Below, piece after piece: positions 43,094 through 53,584 of a DNA stretch of 64,000 bases. Position 1 is the stretch's first letter. Every line of letters begins with the position of its first letter. The position numbers and the translations under genes are program-made. This DNA comes from Myotis daubentonii. Taxonomy: Eukaryota > Chordata > Mammalia > Chiroptera > Vespertilionidae. The stretch spans positions 40,055,341-40,119,340 of the forward strand of contig NC_081844.1 of the NCBI RefSeq assembly GCF_963259705.1. Reading direction: 5' to 3'. The notes below the pieces were generated by a model, which did no database searches, was not told where the DNA came from, and saw only the letters and a program-made list of their open reading frames with translations.

Positions 43094-43818
43094 ACTAATA
43101 AAAGAGAAAAATGGTAATTGGCGTACGACGATACCCTTTTCATTGGCTAATCAGGCCTATATGCAAATTAACTGCCAAGATTGGCAGTTAACTGTCAACA
43201 AGATGGTGGTTAATTTGCATATGTAGGCACAATGCAGGGAGGCGAAAGGGAAAGCAGGAAGAAGCCCCCTGCCACTGACAGTGATCAGAAACCCAGGGGG
43301 GAGCTAAGAGCTGGGGGGCAGGGCAAAGGCGGCCCTGGGGCCGCCTTTGCCCTGCCCCCCAGCCATGATCGGAGAATCAGGTGCCTTTGCCGCCCTGGCC
43401 AGTGATAGCAGGAAGTAGGGGTGGAGCCAGCGATGGGAGCTGGGCACGGTCGAAGCTGGCAGTCCCAGGAGCTAGGGGTCCCTTGCCTGGGCCTAAAGCT
43501 AAGCCCACGATCGTGGGGCCGCTGCAGCTGCGGGTCCCCGCTGCCCGGGCCGGACGCCTAGGCCAGAGGCATCCTGCAGTGGCAGGGGCGGAGCCCGCGC
43601 GATCACGGCGCCCCCCGCTGCCACTGCAGGTCCCCGCTGCCCAGGCCGGACGCCTAGGCCAGAGGCGTCAGGCCTGGGCAAGGGGCTGATCCTGCGATTG
43701 GAGGGTGATGGGGGTCAACGCCTGAGGGCTCCCAGTATGTGAGAGGGGGCAGGCTGGGCTGAGGGACACTCCCCCACACACACACCCAGTGCACGAATTT
43801 CGTGCACTGGGCCCCTAG
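43094..43818 (+). mobile_element. Long non-autonomous HeliBat-type Helitron
   Basis: The 725-bp element starts at a slightly mutated TC (reads ACTAATAAAAGAGAAAAATG) and ends with GCACGAATTTCGTGCACTGG then GCCCCTAG followed by T. It contains a 24-bp perfect-stem hairpin at 43310-43363 and a direct repeat of about 38 bp (about 43532-43570 and 43629-43666). The GC-rich centre (CCGGACGCCTAGGCCAGAGG) is typical of a bat Helitron subfamily. It has no Rep/helicase gene, so it depends on enzymes supplied elsewhere. Confidence 0.92.
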
Positions 43819-43819
43819 T

Positions 43820-45640
43820 TAAAAAAATAAAATCCCAGATGAATCAAGGGCTTATATATGAAAGGCAAAATGCTAAGAACTTTAGAGGCAAACATAGAGA
43901 TTCTCTTTATGACCTTGGAAGAATTTCTTCATCAAATCACAAAAGAAAAGATTAGAGAATTTGACTTTGTTGTGAACTCTCTCTTGCTCTTACTAACAAG
44001 AATTTTTAGAGAAAGCAATATGACTGATAAGCTCCATTTTTTTTTTTTGGAAATTTTGTTGTGAGCTTTAGAAAAGCAGAATCAGATATCTGGCTCCAAA
44101 TAAATGTTTGGGGTTTTTTTTTGTAATTCTTGGTTTTAATGGTTGTCATACCCTTATTTTTCTCATTTATAATTTTTTTTACATCCTGAATTTTCTCAAG
44201 TATTGTTTTCCATTTGTACTGTAGTATCTTTGTAAGTTATACCAAAGTTAATGGAGTAGGAAATAAATAAAAGTTGAACAAACCATTAGATTCAGTTTAT
44301 GCTCCCAACAAATAAGTATTTATAACTCCAGCCTTCAAAAAAATCATAAAAAATGTATAATAAACAATAATTTATGGAGATTTTATGGCAGTCATGAATG
44401 CAAATAATAGGTACTGGTAAATCTCCAATTACTCAGTTCTGCAATATCTGAACATTTTACAATCTCAGACACAGAAAGCCAAATGTACCAGGAAGAGATA
44501 ATATTTCCTAGTTACCTACGGATTCAATTTCTCAAATTATCTTATTAATTTCTATCAGATTGTGTTTTATATTGCATGTGCTAAATTGGCAGAATGACAT
44601 ACTCAGACTTTACCTAAGCTTTCTGGAAGCCCTCTCAGAATACAAAGGAGGATAAAGGCCCAGCTTTTGTTCTTCACAATTCAATTTTGTGGTACGATGC
44701 AGGAGTTACAAAGCTTTCACCAACAATTACTGACTACTTTCATTGTCGCCCCAATGCGGGGGTTCTGAAAGACTGTTTGAAATTCATTCAAGGAATAGAG
44801 GAGCACGCACGGTGCAGCCTTCTGTACTGAACAAAGAAATAAGAGAAAAACATTCACTTCTATTAAAGGTGCAAGCAATAAAGCACCAACACAAACAAAA
44901 CAGCCACAAACAGAGAGCCTGAAGGAAACCATGGAAGGAAGCTCAAAATCAGGTTCTTTAGAGGTGATTGGTATAAAGAAAATGCAATGTTATTTGCAAC
45001 AGAATTTTTCTAAAAGAAAGACAAGCCTGAATAGGCTATTAGTCAGATCCTTCTTCACAAGCTGAGTGTCAGACAGTGGTTTAATTTATAAGGGCTCCAA
45101 TAGTACCGTGTAAACACTGAGCAGAAGCGTTCCCCTGAATGTGCTGCCATTGTCACATTCAGGCCTACCCACAACATCCACAATCGGTAAATTCTAAAAC
45201 CTAATTTATTAAAAAACCATGAGTGCCTCATATTTTTCCCCGTAAAAAATGGATGAGATGGATTATGAATGAAGGTATATGAGAAATATTCCAAAGATTG
45301 CTTAATAATCACTTATTACAGTTAATACCATTTTAATCCATGCCCACATCATTCTAGACTTACTCCTTACCCTCAGAGGCCGACGTATTTTATATCAATA
45401 TCACTCTCCTACAAAAGCATGAAATGATTTACTTCTCTAAGCTTAAAGAAGTGAGATGTCTAATTAGGGAATATATTTAAGATTTATGAGGATGCCTGAC
45501 AGATAATGTAAGAGCTTCTTAAATTCAATGCATTATCATAAGTTGTTCAATTGATCATATTAGCATAAATGTCAAAGTAAGATTCTGAACACCTGAAAGT
45601 AATATTACTTTGGGAGGGAAGAATATAATCAGTAAATAGT
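43820..45640. other. AT-rich intergenic DNA
   Basis: About 1.8 kb without named repeats. Several short T-runs (44039-44049, 44114-44122). No gene seen. Confidence 0.45.
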
Positions 45641-45644
45641 GCTC

Positions 45645-46195
45645 CTGTGGTAATCATTATGGTGGCTCACAAATTTCAGGCTGTCTCTCTCAACACACGG
45701 TGGGGTTGTCTTTCCCTGTGTGCTTGGCATTGGGTGTGGCAAGTAATTTCTCTGAGTAGAGAAAGTGAAAGTTTTAAGAGGCAGTGTCCCCTTCACCACA
45801 TCCAATTTCCTTTGGCTTTGTGATTGAGAATATTTCAAATGGCAGCACTGAGGCATCTGGGACCCCTGAGGCTTTATCAAAGACAGACACCTACTTGCTA
45901 CCTGCAATAGAAATATAGCGTAAGCCCCTCCTACAAAGGCATGTCTGTGGTTCCCTGTCTTTGGACACTAAGAATTGAAGGCAAAGAAAGAAATGTGGAC
46001 TTGAAGAAATCTAGAGCCAGCTTGCTCCCTGCAGGTTCAAGATCAACCATTTCAAATAGAAGACGGAAAAAAAAAAAGGAAGAGGAAGAAGAAAGAAAGA
46101 AAGAAATATAGTGTAAGCAAGAAATAAGTAAATGTGTGCTTTAAGCCACTGCAGTTTTGGAGTTTGCCACTGTGTCACACAACCCAGCCTATTCT
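45645..46195 (+). mobile_element. Probable MaLR-type LTR remnant
   Basis: The 3' part contains GTGTGCTTTAAGCCACTGCA followed by GTTTTGGAGTTTGCCAC, like MLT1 ends. The 5' boundary is unclear, and an A/GAAA-rich tract (46064-46107) has expanded inside. No coding region. Confidence 0.45.
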
Positions 46196-46602
46196 GTCAC
46201 AATACCATATATACAAGAGTATACAAGAATAGATCCTTGGACATCATCATCAAGAATAAAATACAGATGGCTTCTGGCCTTGATTCTGTTTTACAAAGAA
46301 AAATATTACCAGTAGTTGCTAGGAGAAAGATATCCCAAATTGTGTCAATTTATTTGAATTTAACAAAGATGTAACTGGTGAAGCAGGGAGCTAGATGGAG
46401 CATAATGTAATACACAATAGCTGGAAGAGTGGCAGCCATATCAGGCAGCCTACTGAGCATTCATTTGCATTTATTAATATTAAATGAATAGGAAAAATAT
46501 TAGGAGGTTATTTTCTAAAGTAATTTATTTCCATTCATTTGGACTCTAATATTTATACTCCTGACCAGAAATGGGCCAGGGCAGCAACCTGGGAGTCTAT
46601 TT

Positions 46603-46633
<31 letters not shown>

Positions 46634-47285
46634 AAATTCAAATTCTATTATAAATACCACTGACTTTATTGAATGTTTATTATTATTTTAACTTTATGAA
46701 GGAAGGACTCTTAGTGCTCCTTTTTAAAGCTATGTCTGCATTATCTAGAATACTGCCCAGAGTGGGTCCAAAATATTTTTTAATGAATGAATGAATTTAT
46801 ATTTTTTCTAGAAACTTTCATCTGTCAGATCAATGTTAGTCTGATGTGGCTCTTCCCAAACCCAAATACCATTTTAAACTGCAAAAACAGAAGTGTCAGA
46901 TCTAGGACAAATGAATAATATAATTCATTCTATTCTTCTTAGCCTTCTGGAGGATAATATTTAGTTAATTCTATTACCACATACCAAGTAGTCATTAATA
47001 ATTGCAGTGTTTCCTTAACTTTTTTATACCATGGTGAAAATAATATTTGTAGGATGCAAGTCAGAAAAAAAAAAAAAAGGCTTGCTGGGCCACTATTAGG
47101 GCTGCGGGACTAAAACGCTGTCAAGAACTGCCATGTTTCTCTTAGAGAATCCTTTATTTCTAACAGAAATTGCTGTTTAAATGCTGATAATGAAAGAATG
47201 TTTATATGACAAGGGAGAGAGACTTCCTTTAAAACTAAAAAATTGCTGTGGTCCATGGGAGAGAACATAAAAAGCAATGTGCTGC
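46196..47285. other. Intergenic DNA with an ATTT repeat
   Basis: Contains the (TTTA)n tract at 46599-46632 and a 14-A run near 47067. Otherwise unassigned. No gene. Confidence 0.5.
46599..46632 (+). repeat. (TTTA)n microsatellite
   Basis: About eight tandem TTTA units ending in a short T run. Confidence 0.92.

Positions 47286-47290
<5 letters not shown>

Positions 47291-47346
<56 letters not shown>
47291..47346 (+). repeat. (CA)n microsatellite
   Basis: About 28 uninterrupted CA units. It generates spurious repetitive open frames on both strands. Likely polymorphic. Confidence 0.97.
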
Positions 47347-47514
47347 GAGGCTATGACACCTACAGAAAATGATAACAATTTGGCACATCCTGTAGCACAC
47401 TGTTTGCAAAGCTCTGCTTTGTCGCTTCAGGAGCAAACCACCTGGGGTGGAAAGAGGGGGCTGAAAGCCAGAGTACTCAGAATTATACGAGTCACAGTTA
47501 ACTCAGGACCTCCA

Positions 47515-47660
47515 AGGTCAGGCACTTTGCATACCTTGAACTAATTTAATCTACTTCACAACCATATGGGATGGGTGTTATTCTATTTTTTCACTTAAGG
47601 AAACTGAGGCTTAGAAACATTTAATGTTATAATCAGGTCCATGTAAATAGTGAAGCCAGG
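47515..47660 (-). repeat. MIR-type SINE fragment, reverse
   Basis: GGAAACTGAGGCTTAGAAAC preceded by ATGGGATGGGTGTTATTCTA is a typical reverse MIR core. Confidence 0.75.
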
Positions 47661-47708
47661 TTGTTTGTTTGTTTGTTTCTTATTTCTTTAATCCTCACCT
47701 GAGGATAT

Positions 47709-47918
47709 TTTTCCATTGATTTTTAGAGAGAATGGAAGAGAGAGAGAAATATCGATGTGAGAGAAACACATGGATTGGTTGCCTCCTGCAAGAGCCCTGA
47801 CCAGGGCCAGGGCCAGGGAGAAGCCTGCCATCAAGGTACATGCCCTTGACAGGAATCGAACCTCGGACCCTTTGTCCACAGGGTGACGTTCTATCCACTG
47901 AGCCAAACCGGCTAGGGC
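47709..47918 (-). mobile_element. VES SINE
   Basis: Reverse orientation: the minus strand begins GCCCTAGCCGGTTTGGCTCA and includes GGTTCGATTCCTGTCAAGGG, an excellent tRNA-like B box. It carries a small GGCCAG-type duplication in the body (about 47803-47816). Confidence 0.93.
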
Positions 47919-48004
47919 AGAGCCCGGTTTTGAAAGTAGAACTGAGCCCAAAGCCCTTGATGTTTTCTCTGAAAACAGGAAGACATAAAGGGTTTATGTG
48001 TATA

Positions 48005-48153
48005 CTAGAGGCCCGATGCATGAAATTCGTGCAGGGGGCTCAGCCCTTACAGTATTGGCCGGCCCTCGCAGCCCCACCTTCATCCAGAAAGTTGTCCAGA
48101 CAGTCATTCTGTGGTTCAGTCTAATTAGCGTATTAGCTCTTTATTATATAGGA
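48005..48153 (-). mobile_element. Short HeliBat-type Helitron with both ends
   Basis: On the minus strand it starts TCCTATATAATAAAGAGC and ends with a hairpin then GGGCCTCTAG. At 149 bp it is among the shortest end-to-end copies here. Confidence 0.9.
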
Positions 48154-49325
48154 TAACTATCTTCAAATATTAAGGGATCCTCTGTGGTAGAGAGAGTGGA
48201 AATTTCTGATACTCCAAGAGGTCAATCTAGTACCTATGTGTGGAATCATGAAGGAAGACAGAATTTACTTCCAAATATGGAAGAAATGATTATGTTATGA
48301 AGGCAGAATTTCCTACCCCAGATGGTAATTAGCAAGTGATTACATCTTAGGGGAATTTTAGAGGAGATTTCTGCTTGGCTGATCTCTGCTTTAATCCCAA
48401 CGTCAAGTTTCATGATGTGATAGTATGTAAACAGCATCAGAAGATTGAGTTAGAAATACTGTTTCTCTTGCACACATTTTTTTTTTTGAGGAAGGATTTG
48501 TATTTTAGACTAACTGCATGTGGATAATGAGCCTATTTCCAAGAGAGGAGGTCCAATCGTCCTCCAAAGAGTTTACAAGTGCCTTTCTTAGAAGACTGCC
48601 CTAGTATTCTGGAGCTTCCAGGACCTGGTCAGTAATACATTCATTCTGAAAAATCCAAATACAGTCTCAAACCTTCACTATCAGCAGGATTGGAAGAGAA
48701 CAAAGGATTTTTTTACTTTCCTTAATCCTTCCCAAAGAAGTGAATGGACATCAATTAAGAAATCTCAGAATCCATCGATTGTCTTACTTTGGAGAACAGG
48801 TTCAGTAATTTTTAATGTAATCTGATTGGTGTATGGGTGTGTGTCAGAGAAAGCACTGTATTTATGTTCAGATTTCCTCCTGTGTCTTACTGCTTTTTAA
48901 GGGGGAAATAATACCCTTTCATTTTCCTACCACCTCTTTCATAAGTACACTTCCATTTTCTGCTCGAGAATAGCAACTATTCAAATGAATCAAAGGTTGC
49001 CCAGGAAGAATATTTTCATCCTTGAGAGAGCTCACGTGGATTAAGATAAAGCATTTCCCACTGACCAGAGAAATTGTAGAGCTAGGCAGTATTCCTGCTG
49101 CGATACACCTTTATTGTTCTCTCTGCCTTTCCCCTTTTCTCTCTTTCTCCTCTTCCTTAGGCAAGGGCAGCTGATGCCCCATTGAACTTCCAGCTTTGTG
49201 AGGAGTCTGAGATGATTCTGGAACTACAGCTGTTAGCTATTTGATTCTTCCTTCTGCAAACTGACGGTGATTAAGGGCCAAACCTAAACCATCACAGGGA
49301 AAGAAATTCTGGAGATGCGAACTTC
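48154..49325. other. Intergenic DNA, nothing recognised
   Basis: About 1.2 kb of mixed sequence. No gene or named repeat. Confidence 0.45.
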
Positions 49326-49327
49326 TA

Positions 49328-49542
49328 AAAAATATATATATTATTGATTTTTTACAGAAAGGAAGGGAGGGGGATAGAGAATTAGAAACATCGATGAGAG
49401 AGAAACATCAATCAGCTGCTTCCTGCACACCCCCTACTGGGGCTGTGCCCACAACCAAGGTACATGCCCTTGACCAGAATCGAACCTGGGACCCTTCAGT
49501 CCACAGGCCAATGCTCTCTCCACTGAGCCAAACCAGTTAGGG
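49328..49542 (-). mobile_element. VES SINE
   Basis: Reverse orientation: the minus strand begins ACCCTAACTGGTTTGGCTCA. Imperfect flanking repeats (GAGATGCGAACTTCT and GAGATGCAAACTTTT) suggest a target duplication with two substitutions, so it is older than 14491 or 39635. Confidence 0.92.
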
Positions 49543-49544
49543 TG

Positions 49545-50110
49545 AGATGCAAACTTTTAATCACACCCTAAGATCCCCCTTTTCCTTGGATAGAGGCATC
49601 GTTCATTGTAAGAAAGGGAGAATGATTGAAAGCACAGAGAGAATCTAGTGGATCTTTATTCCAGATAATTGTGTCCTTAATAGCATTAATTACTTGTTAA
49701 ATGAAGGTGAGCATACAAATATCAATACAATTTGCAGAAAGATGTCTACCTAGATAAAACATCTGTATAATTTATCTTCTGTTCTATCTTTGCTACAAAT
49801 TAAAAAACACACACACACACCAGGTACAAAGTAGGTGATCAATAAATGCTTGTTGAATAAAAAATGATATAGTAGGACTGGGAGATAATGGTGGTATAGA
49901 TCATTGTAATTTCACAATCTTTGATATCCATATTTTGAGACAACTGCTTCATCAATGAAACTATCTTAAAACTGAAGTCCTTTCAGTTCAGTAGGTTCAT
50001 TGGTAAGGATCCAAGACAGACTCAACACATATATGATTTAACTTGATAATAATAGGGCTAGTGATAATTTTTTCTTTGATGAGTCCAGAAAATAATGTTT
50101 ACAAGTATAT
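49545..50110. other. AT-rich intergenic DNA
   Basis: Contains a short CA tract near 49807-49820 and the motif AGGTGATCAATAAATGCTTG at about 49831, which looks like the tail of an old L2 or MIR. No gene. Confidence 0.45.
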
Positions 50111-50119
50111 ATTTCAAGA

Positions 50120-50335
50120 TTCAAACTGCTGGACACCAACTCCATCACTTAGCAGCTTGATCACACTGAACAAGTTTCTTATCTGGGTTCCCTCATCTCT
50201 AGTAGGTTCCCTCACCTATCAAATGGGGATGACTCATAGGACCATTAGGAGATTTCAAAGGGATAAATCTTGCAAAGTATTCAGCATAGTGCTTGACACA
50301 CCGTAAGTATTAAATAAATGTTAACCATTATTATT
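50120..50335 (+). repeat. MIR SINE
   Basis: Core CCTCACCTATCAAATGGGGA and tail AAGTATTCAGCATAGTGCTT then AGTATTAAATAAATG mark a nearly full forward MIR. Confidence 0.8.
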
Positions 50336-50339
50336 ATCA

Positions 50340-52430
50340 TTAATCTACTTTCTATAAAATAAAAGGAAATAGAGATATGGGGAAGTGTAACATTAATAAA
50401 TAAAAGGGCAATTTGGCTACCTTTCCTATCTCTGCACTTTTTTTTTTGAGATTTTTAGGTAGCTGTACATGCTTCAATACTTATAGGAAAATAAAGTACT
50501 AATATTACCACTCTATAGAGATATACATGAAATGCTTTGTAAAATATGATAAATCTAAGGCTATTACATTTTTCCCTTCCTCAAAGTTAAGTTTTGTGTT
50601 TTAAACATACACTCTTCAGAAAATGCAGTCACTATCTTTTATTCAGTACTAGACTCTCTGTTATTATGAAGTCTGGAGACATAATGCCATTGAAGCTTGT
50701 AAATGGATTGACAGGTGCTTCTAAGAAGCATGGGCAGAGATCAGAATATTATCCTAGAATGTATAAAGGAACACTATGTAAATAGAGTGGGAGATCTCTT
50801 TGTATAGAAGTGACAGCTCACTACCTTAACATGAACAATCCTCCCCACACTAAAGTTATTCAAGTTCAAGACAATCCCTGTTGAATTAGTCGATTCCCAT
50901 GATGTGGGCCAACAAGGTTACATACATTCTCACTGAGAGAGCGATGTCATTTTTTATTAGTTTTCAGACTCCTTCAGTTAGATTTCCATTGGGGTGTATT
51001 TTTGAAAATCACATTTAAATTTAACTTCTTGTTCACCTTTCTTGCTATTTGTTTTTGTCTAGCATGATTTTTATGCCTTCAGGTACATATGAATTATTTA
51101 TGCATCCACATGATTTCCTTTCTACATCTCCATGCTGTGTTTTAAGTGAAAAGTTATGAAGGAATATTAAATAAAGAACAAAACCAAGGGAAATGCAATA
51201 TAGTTATGTGTGTGTCTGATAATGCCAACCATCAGGTATTACCGGACTCAGCTGAAAAAAAGAAAACAAATATGAGATATTCTGTGACTTTCTTCACAAG
51301 GTGCTTATTTCATATCACCCTCAGGCAAGATGACTCCCCAGAAGACATCCTTCTGTAATAGAACCTTTGCTCACCTCTACTCTCCTTGGCTCCCTGCTCC
51401 CAATACCAGGCAATTTCACTAAATCATAATCCATTTTGTTAGCAGTATGGGGAACAGGACTAAATGAATGTTGGATCATCTATTATGCCAGTGGATAAAT
51501 TGCAAAGTGCCATTTCTCCAAATCAAATGCATTTGCAAATCAAACCCCGCAGTAGCTGCAGAAAAGTAGACATTGCTAGGCTCATATTTTAAGTCATAAA
51601 TCTTTAGAGTGCCTTTTAAATCCACAGATACAATTATATATCTCTTTCCATGCTGTTCCAGAAGATAAAAGAAATTGCCATACTTGCACTATTCTATCGT
51701 AACAATTCATATCCTTAACAGACCTTTCTCAAAGACCCATCTCCCCTTAATCTTCTCCAAAAGCCATAAAACATGCTTTTTTTTTGATAGACAGTTTTAG
51801 TTTGAAATCCCCAACTTTGCATTTTCATCTTCAAAATCTCCTCTCTGTAGGGAGTCAGCCCCTTCCTTGGATCCAAGTAAAGGAAAAACGGAAATGGTAT
51901 TTCAAGTCTAACTTGATCTTCTATGTTTTTATGTCACCCAACACCTGTTTCTTTCTTCTATCCTCACAGGCAGCCATAGGACTTTTGTGTTAAAAATTAT
52001 ACCTCATTCCTCACAGAGTGAGAGATCAGAAAAAATGCCGATCAAGGCTGTTGTGAAAGGAACCATCTGCTGACTTTCAACTTGTTCTAAGATGGTGCAA
52101 AGTTATACGTTTTAGCGGCTTGAATCACCGGGCATTAACTCAACTGTAACAAATAATGAGTGATTATTTTCTCTAAGACCTAAACCTACTCCTATATATT
52201 TAGTGGGATATTTTTTCTTTTTCCCTTTGGCAATGAAAGAAAGCATTCTCATGTGAAAATGACCCCTAAAACAACTGTGCAGTAATGTGGTTAGAGTGGG
52301 GTATTTGGAGTCTGAAAGTCAAGAATGGTCTTGCTGTGCAATCTTTAACAATCCTCTTATTCTCTTGAATAAGAGTTGATTTATCTTTCTGTAATACATC
52401 ACTTTTTTCCACCACAGTAAGAATAGGAAT
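50340..52430. other. Intergenic DNA, nothing recognised
   Basis: About 2.1 kb with only short T-runs. Open frames are short and have no known domain. No named repeat. Confidence 0.45.
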
Positions 52431-52454
52431 AAATCTTTGAGACCTCTTAGCATA

Positions 52455-52476
52455 GTGTGTGTGTGTGTGTGTGTGT
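52455..52476 (+). repeat. (TG)n microsatellite
   Basis: About eleven TG units followed by a short T run. Confidence 0.93.
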
Positions 52477-52657
52477 TTTTTTTGTATGAAAATATTAAAG
52501 GCTTTTTTTTAAGGACCACATTTAATTACTTTAAGTTATCAGATATGTTGTTCTTGTGTATCTACAATTTCAGTTACGGACATCATTCCATATTACTTTA
52601 TTTTTGCCACCCATATAAAAAAATCAGATCCTGAATAGCCACTATTGGTCTTTATGT

Positions 52658-52693
52658 TTATCATAAAAGGTTAATGTAAACCTTTTATGATAA
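52658..52693. repeat. Perfect 15-bp inverted repeat with 6-nt loop
   Basis: Arms TTATCATAAAAGGTT (52658-52672) and AACCTTTTATGATAA (52679-52693) are exact reverse complements around the loop AATGTA. AT-rich hairpins of this kind can form by template switching. There is no U-tract and no adjoining gene to suggest an RNA-level role. Confidence 0.9.
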
Positions 52694-52699
52694 GCAATT

Positions 52700-53350
52700 T
52701 ATTTTAACTTCTTTTCTAGATGGTTCATGTCAGAAAGTATACTTTCTAAACTCTCCTCCGGGGATGAGAAAATGAACTAGAGTTGATAACTCTTTCTGCG
52801 TACAGATTGTCAAACCTCCCATTGATCCACTGTGCTTTCATGTTAAAGAAAGAATTCAAACATCAGCTCTAAAACAAGATCGCTTCAGCTCCAGGGCTGA
52901 GGAGGCCAGCCAGCTGCTGGGCAGTTTTGATAAACCTTCCTTCTGTGGATGCTCAGTCATCCACCCACTCTGGGACAGCAACCTGGGGTGATAACCAGCG
53001 GGGGATTGATGGAACTCTGCAGGTCCCACAGGGCAGTCTGGCTAAGGCATAGCAGTCACTCTCACAGAAGCACTGTCACAAGCCCCACAGGCTGTGGCTC
53101 CACACTGACTCAGTGGGCCGAGGGAAGGCATTTTTCCCCCCTTCAGAGACAGACAAGGGAGGAAAACTATAAGTTAAGTGTGTGTTGATCTCACAGCTAC
53201 ATCCCGATACATCTATGTTTAATACTATGAGGGGAATGAGTTACTCCAGGCAAATAGTATTTTGGCTTTTGACAACAGAGGCTCTATGGTTCGATCCCAT
53301 AGACCTTTCCTTCTATCAGCAGAGGTCAAAATATTTCTGTAAATTCTCTG
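52700..53350. other. Intergenic DNA, nothing recognised
   Basis: Somewhat richer in G+C near 52880-53120. No gene or repeat identified. Confidence 0.45.
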
Positions 53351-53355
53351 AAGAA

Positions 53356-53499
53356 GCCTGTCCGGCATGGCTCAGTGTTTGAGCATCAACCAGGAGGTCA
53401 CAGTTCGATTCCCCATCCGGCACATGCCTGGGTTTTGGGCTAGATCCCTGGTGGAGAGCTTGCAGGAGACAGCCAATCAGTGATTCTCTCTTAGCATTG

Positions 53500-53547
<48 letters not shown>

Positions 53548-53579
53548 TTCTCTCTAAAATCAATACAAATACATTTCTA
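53356..53579 (+). mobile_element. VES SINE with expanded CT tract
   Basis: Forward copy starting GCCTGTCCGGCATGGCTCAG with B-box CAGTTCGATTCCCCATCC. Its usual CTCTCTC segment has grown into a microsatellite at 53513-53545. Imperfect flanking repeats (AATTCTCTGAAGAA and AATCCTCTGAAAAA) suggest the target duplication. Confidence 0.92.
53513..53545 (+). repeat. (TC)n microsatellite inside a SINE
   Basis: About sixteen TC units arising from the CT-rich 3' part of the VES SINE. Confidence 0.95.
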
Positions 53580-53584
53580 AAAAA

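Noticed and set aside
43381..43689. 102-residue Ala/Arg/Pro-rich frame
   Set aside because: It lies wholly inside a GC-rich non-autonomous Helitron and is composed of its internal direct repeat.
47110..47544. Frames across the CA microsatellite at 47291-47346
   Set aside because: Simple-repeat artefact. No homologous domain on either side.
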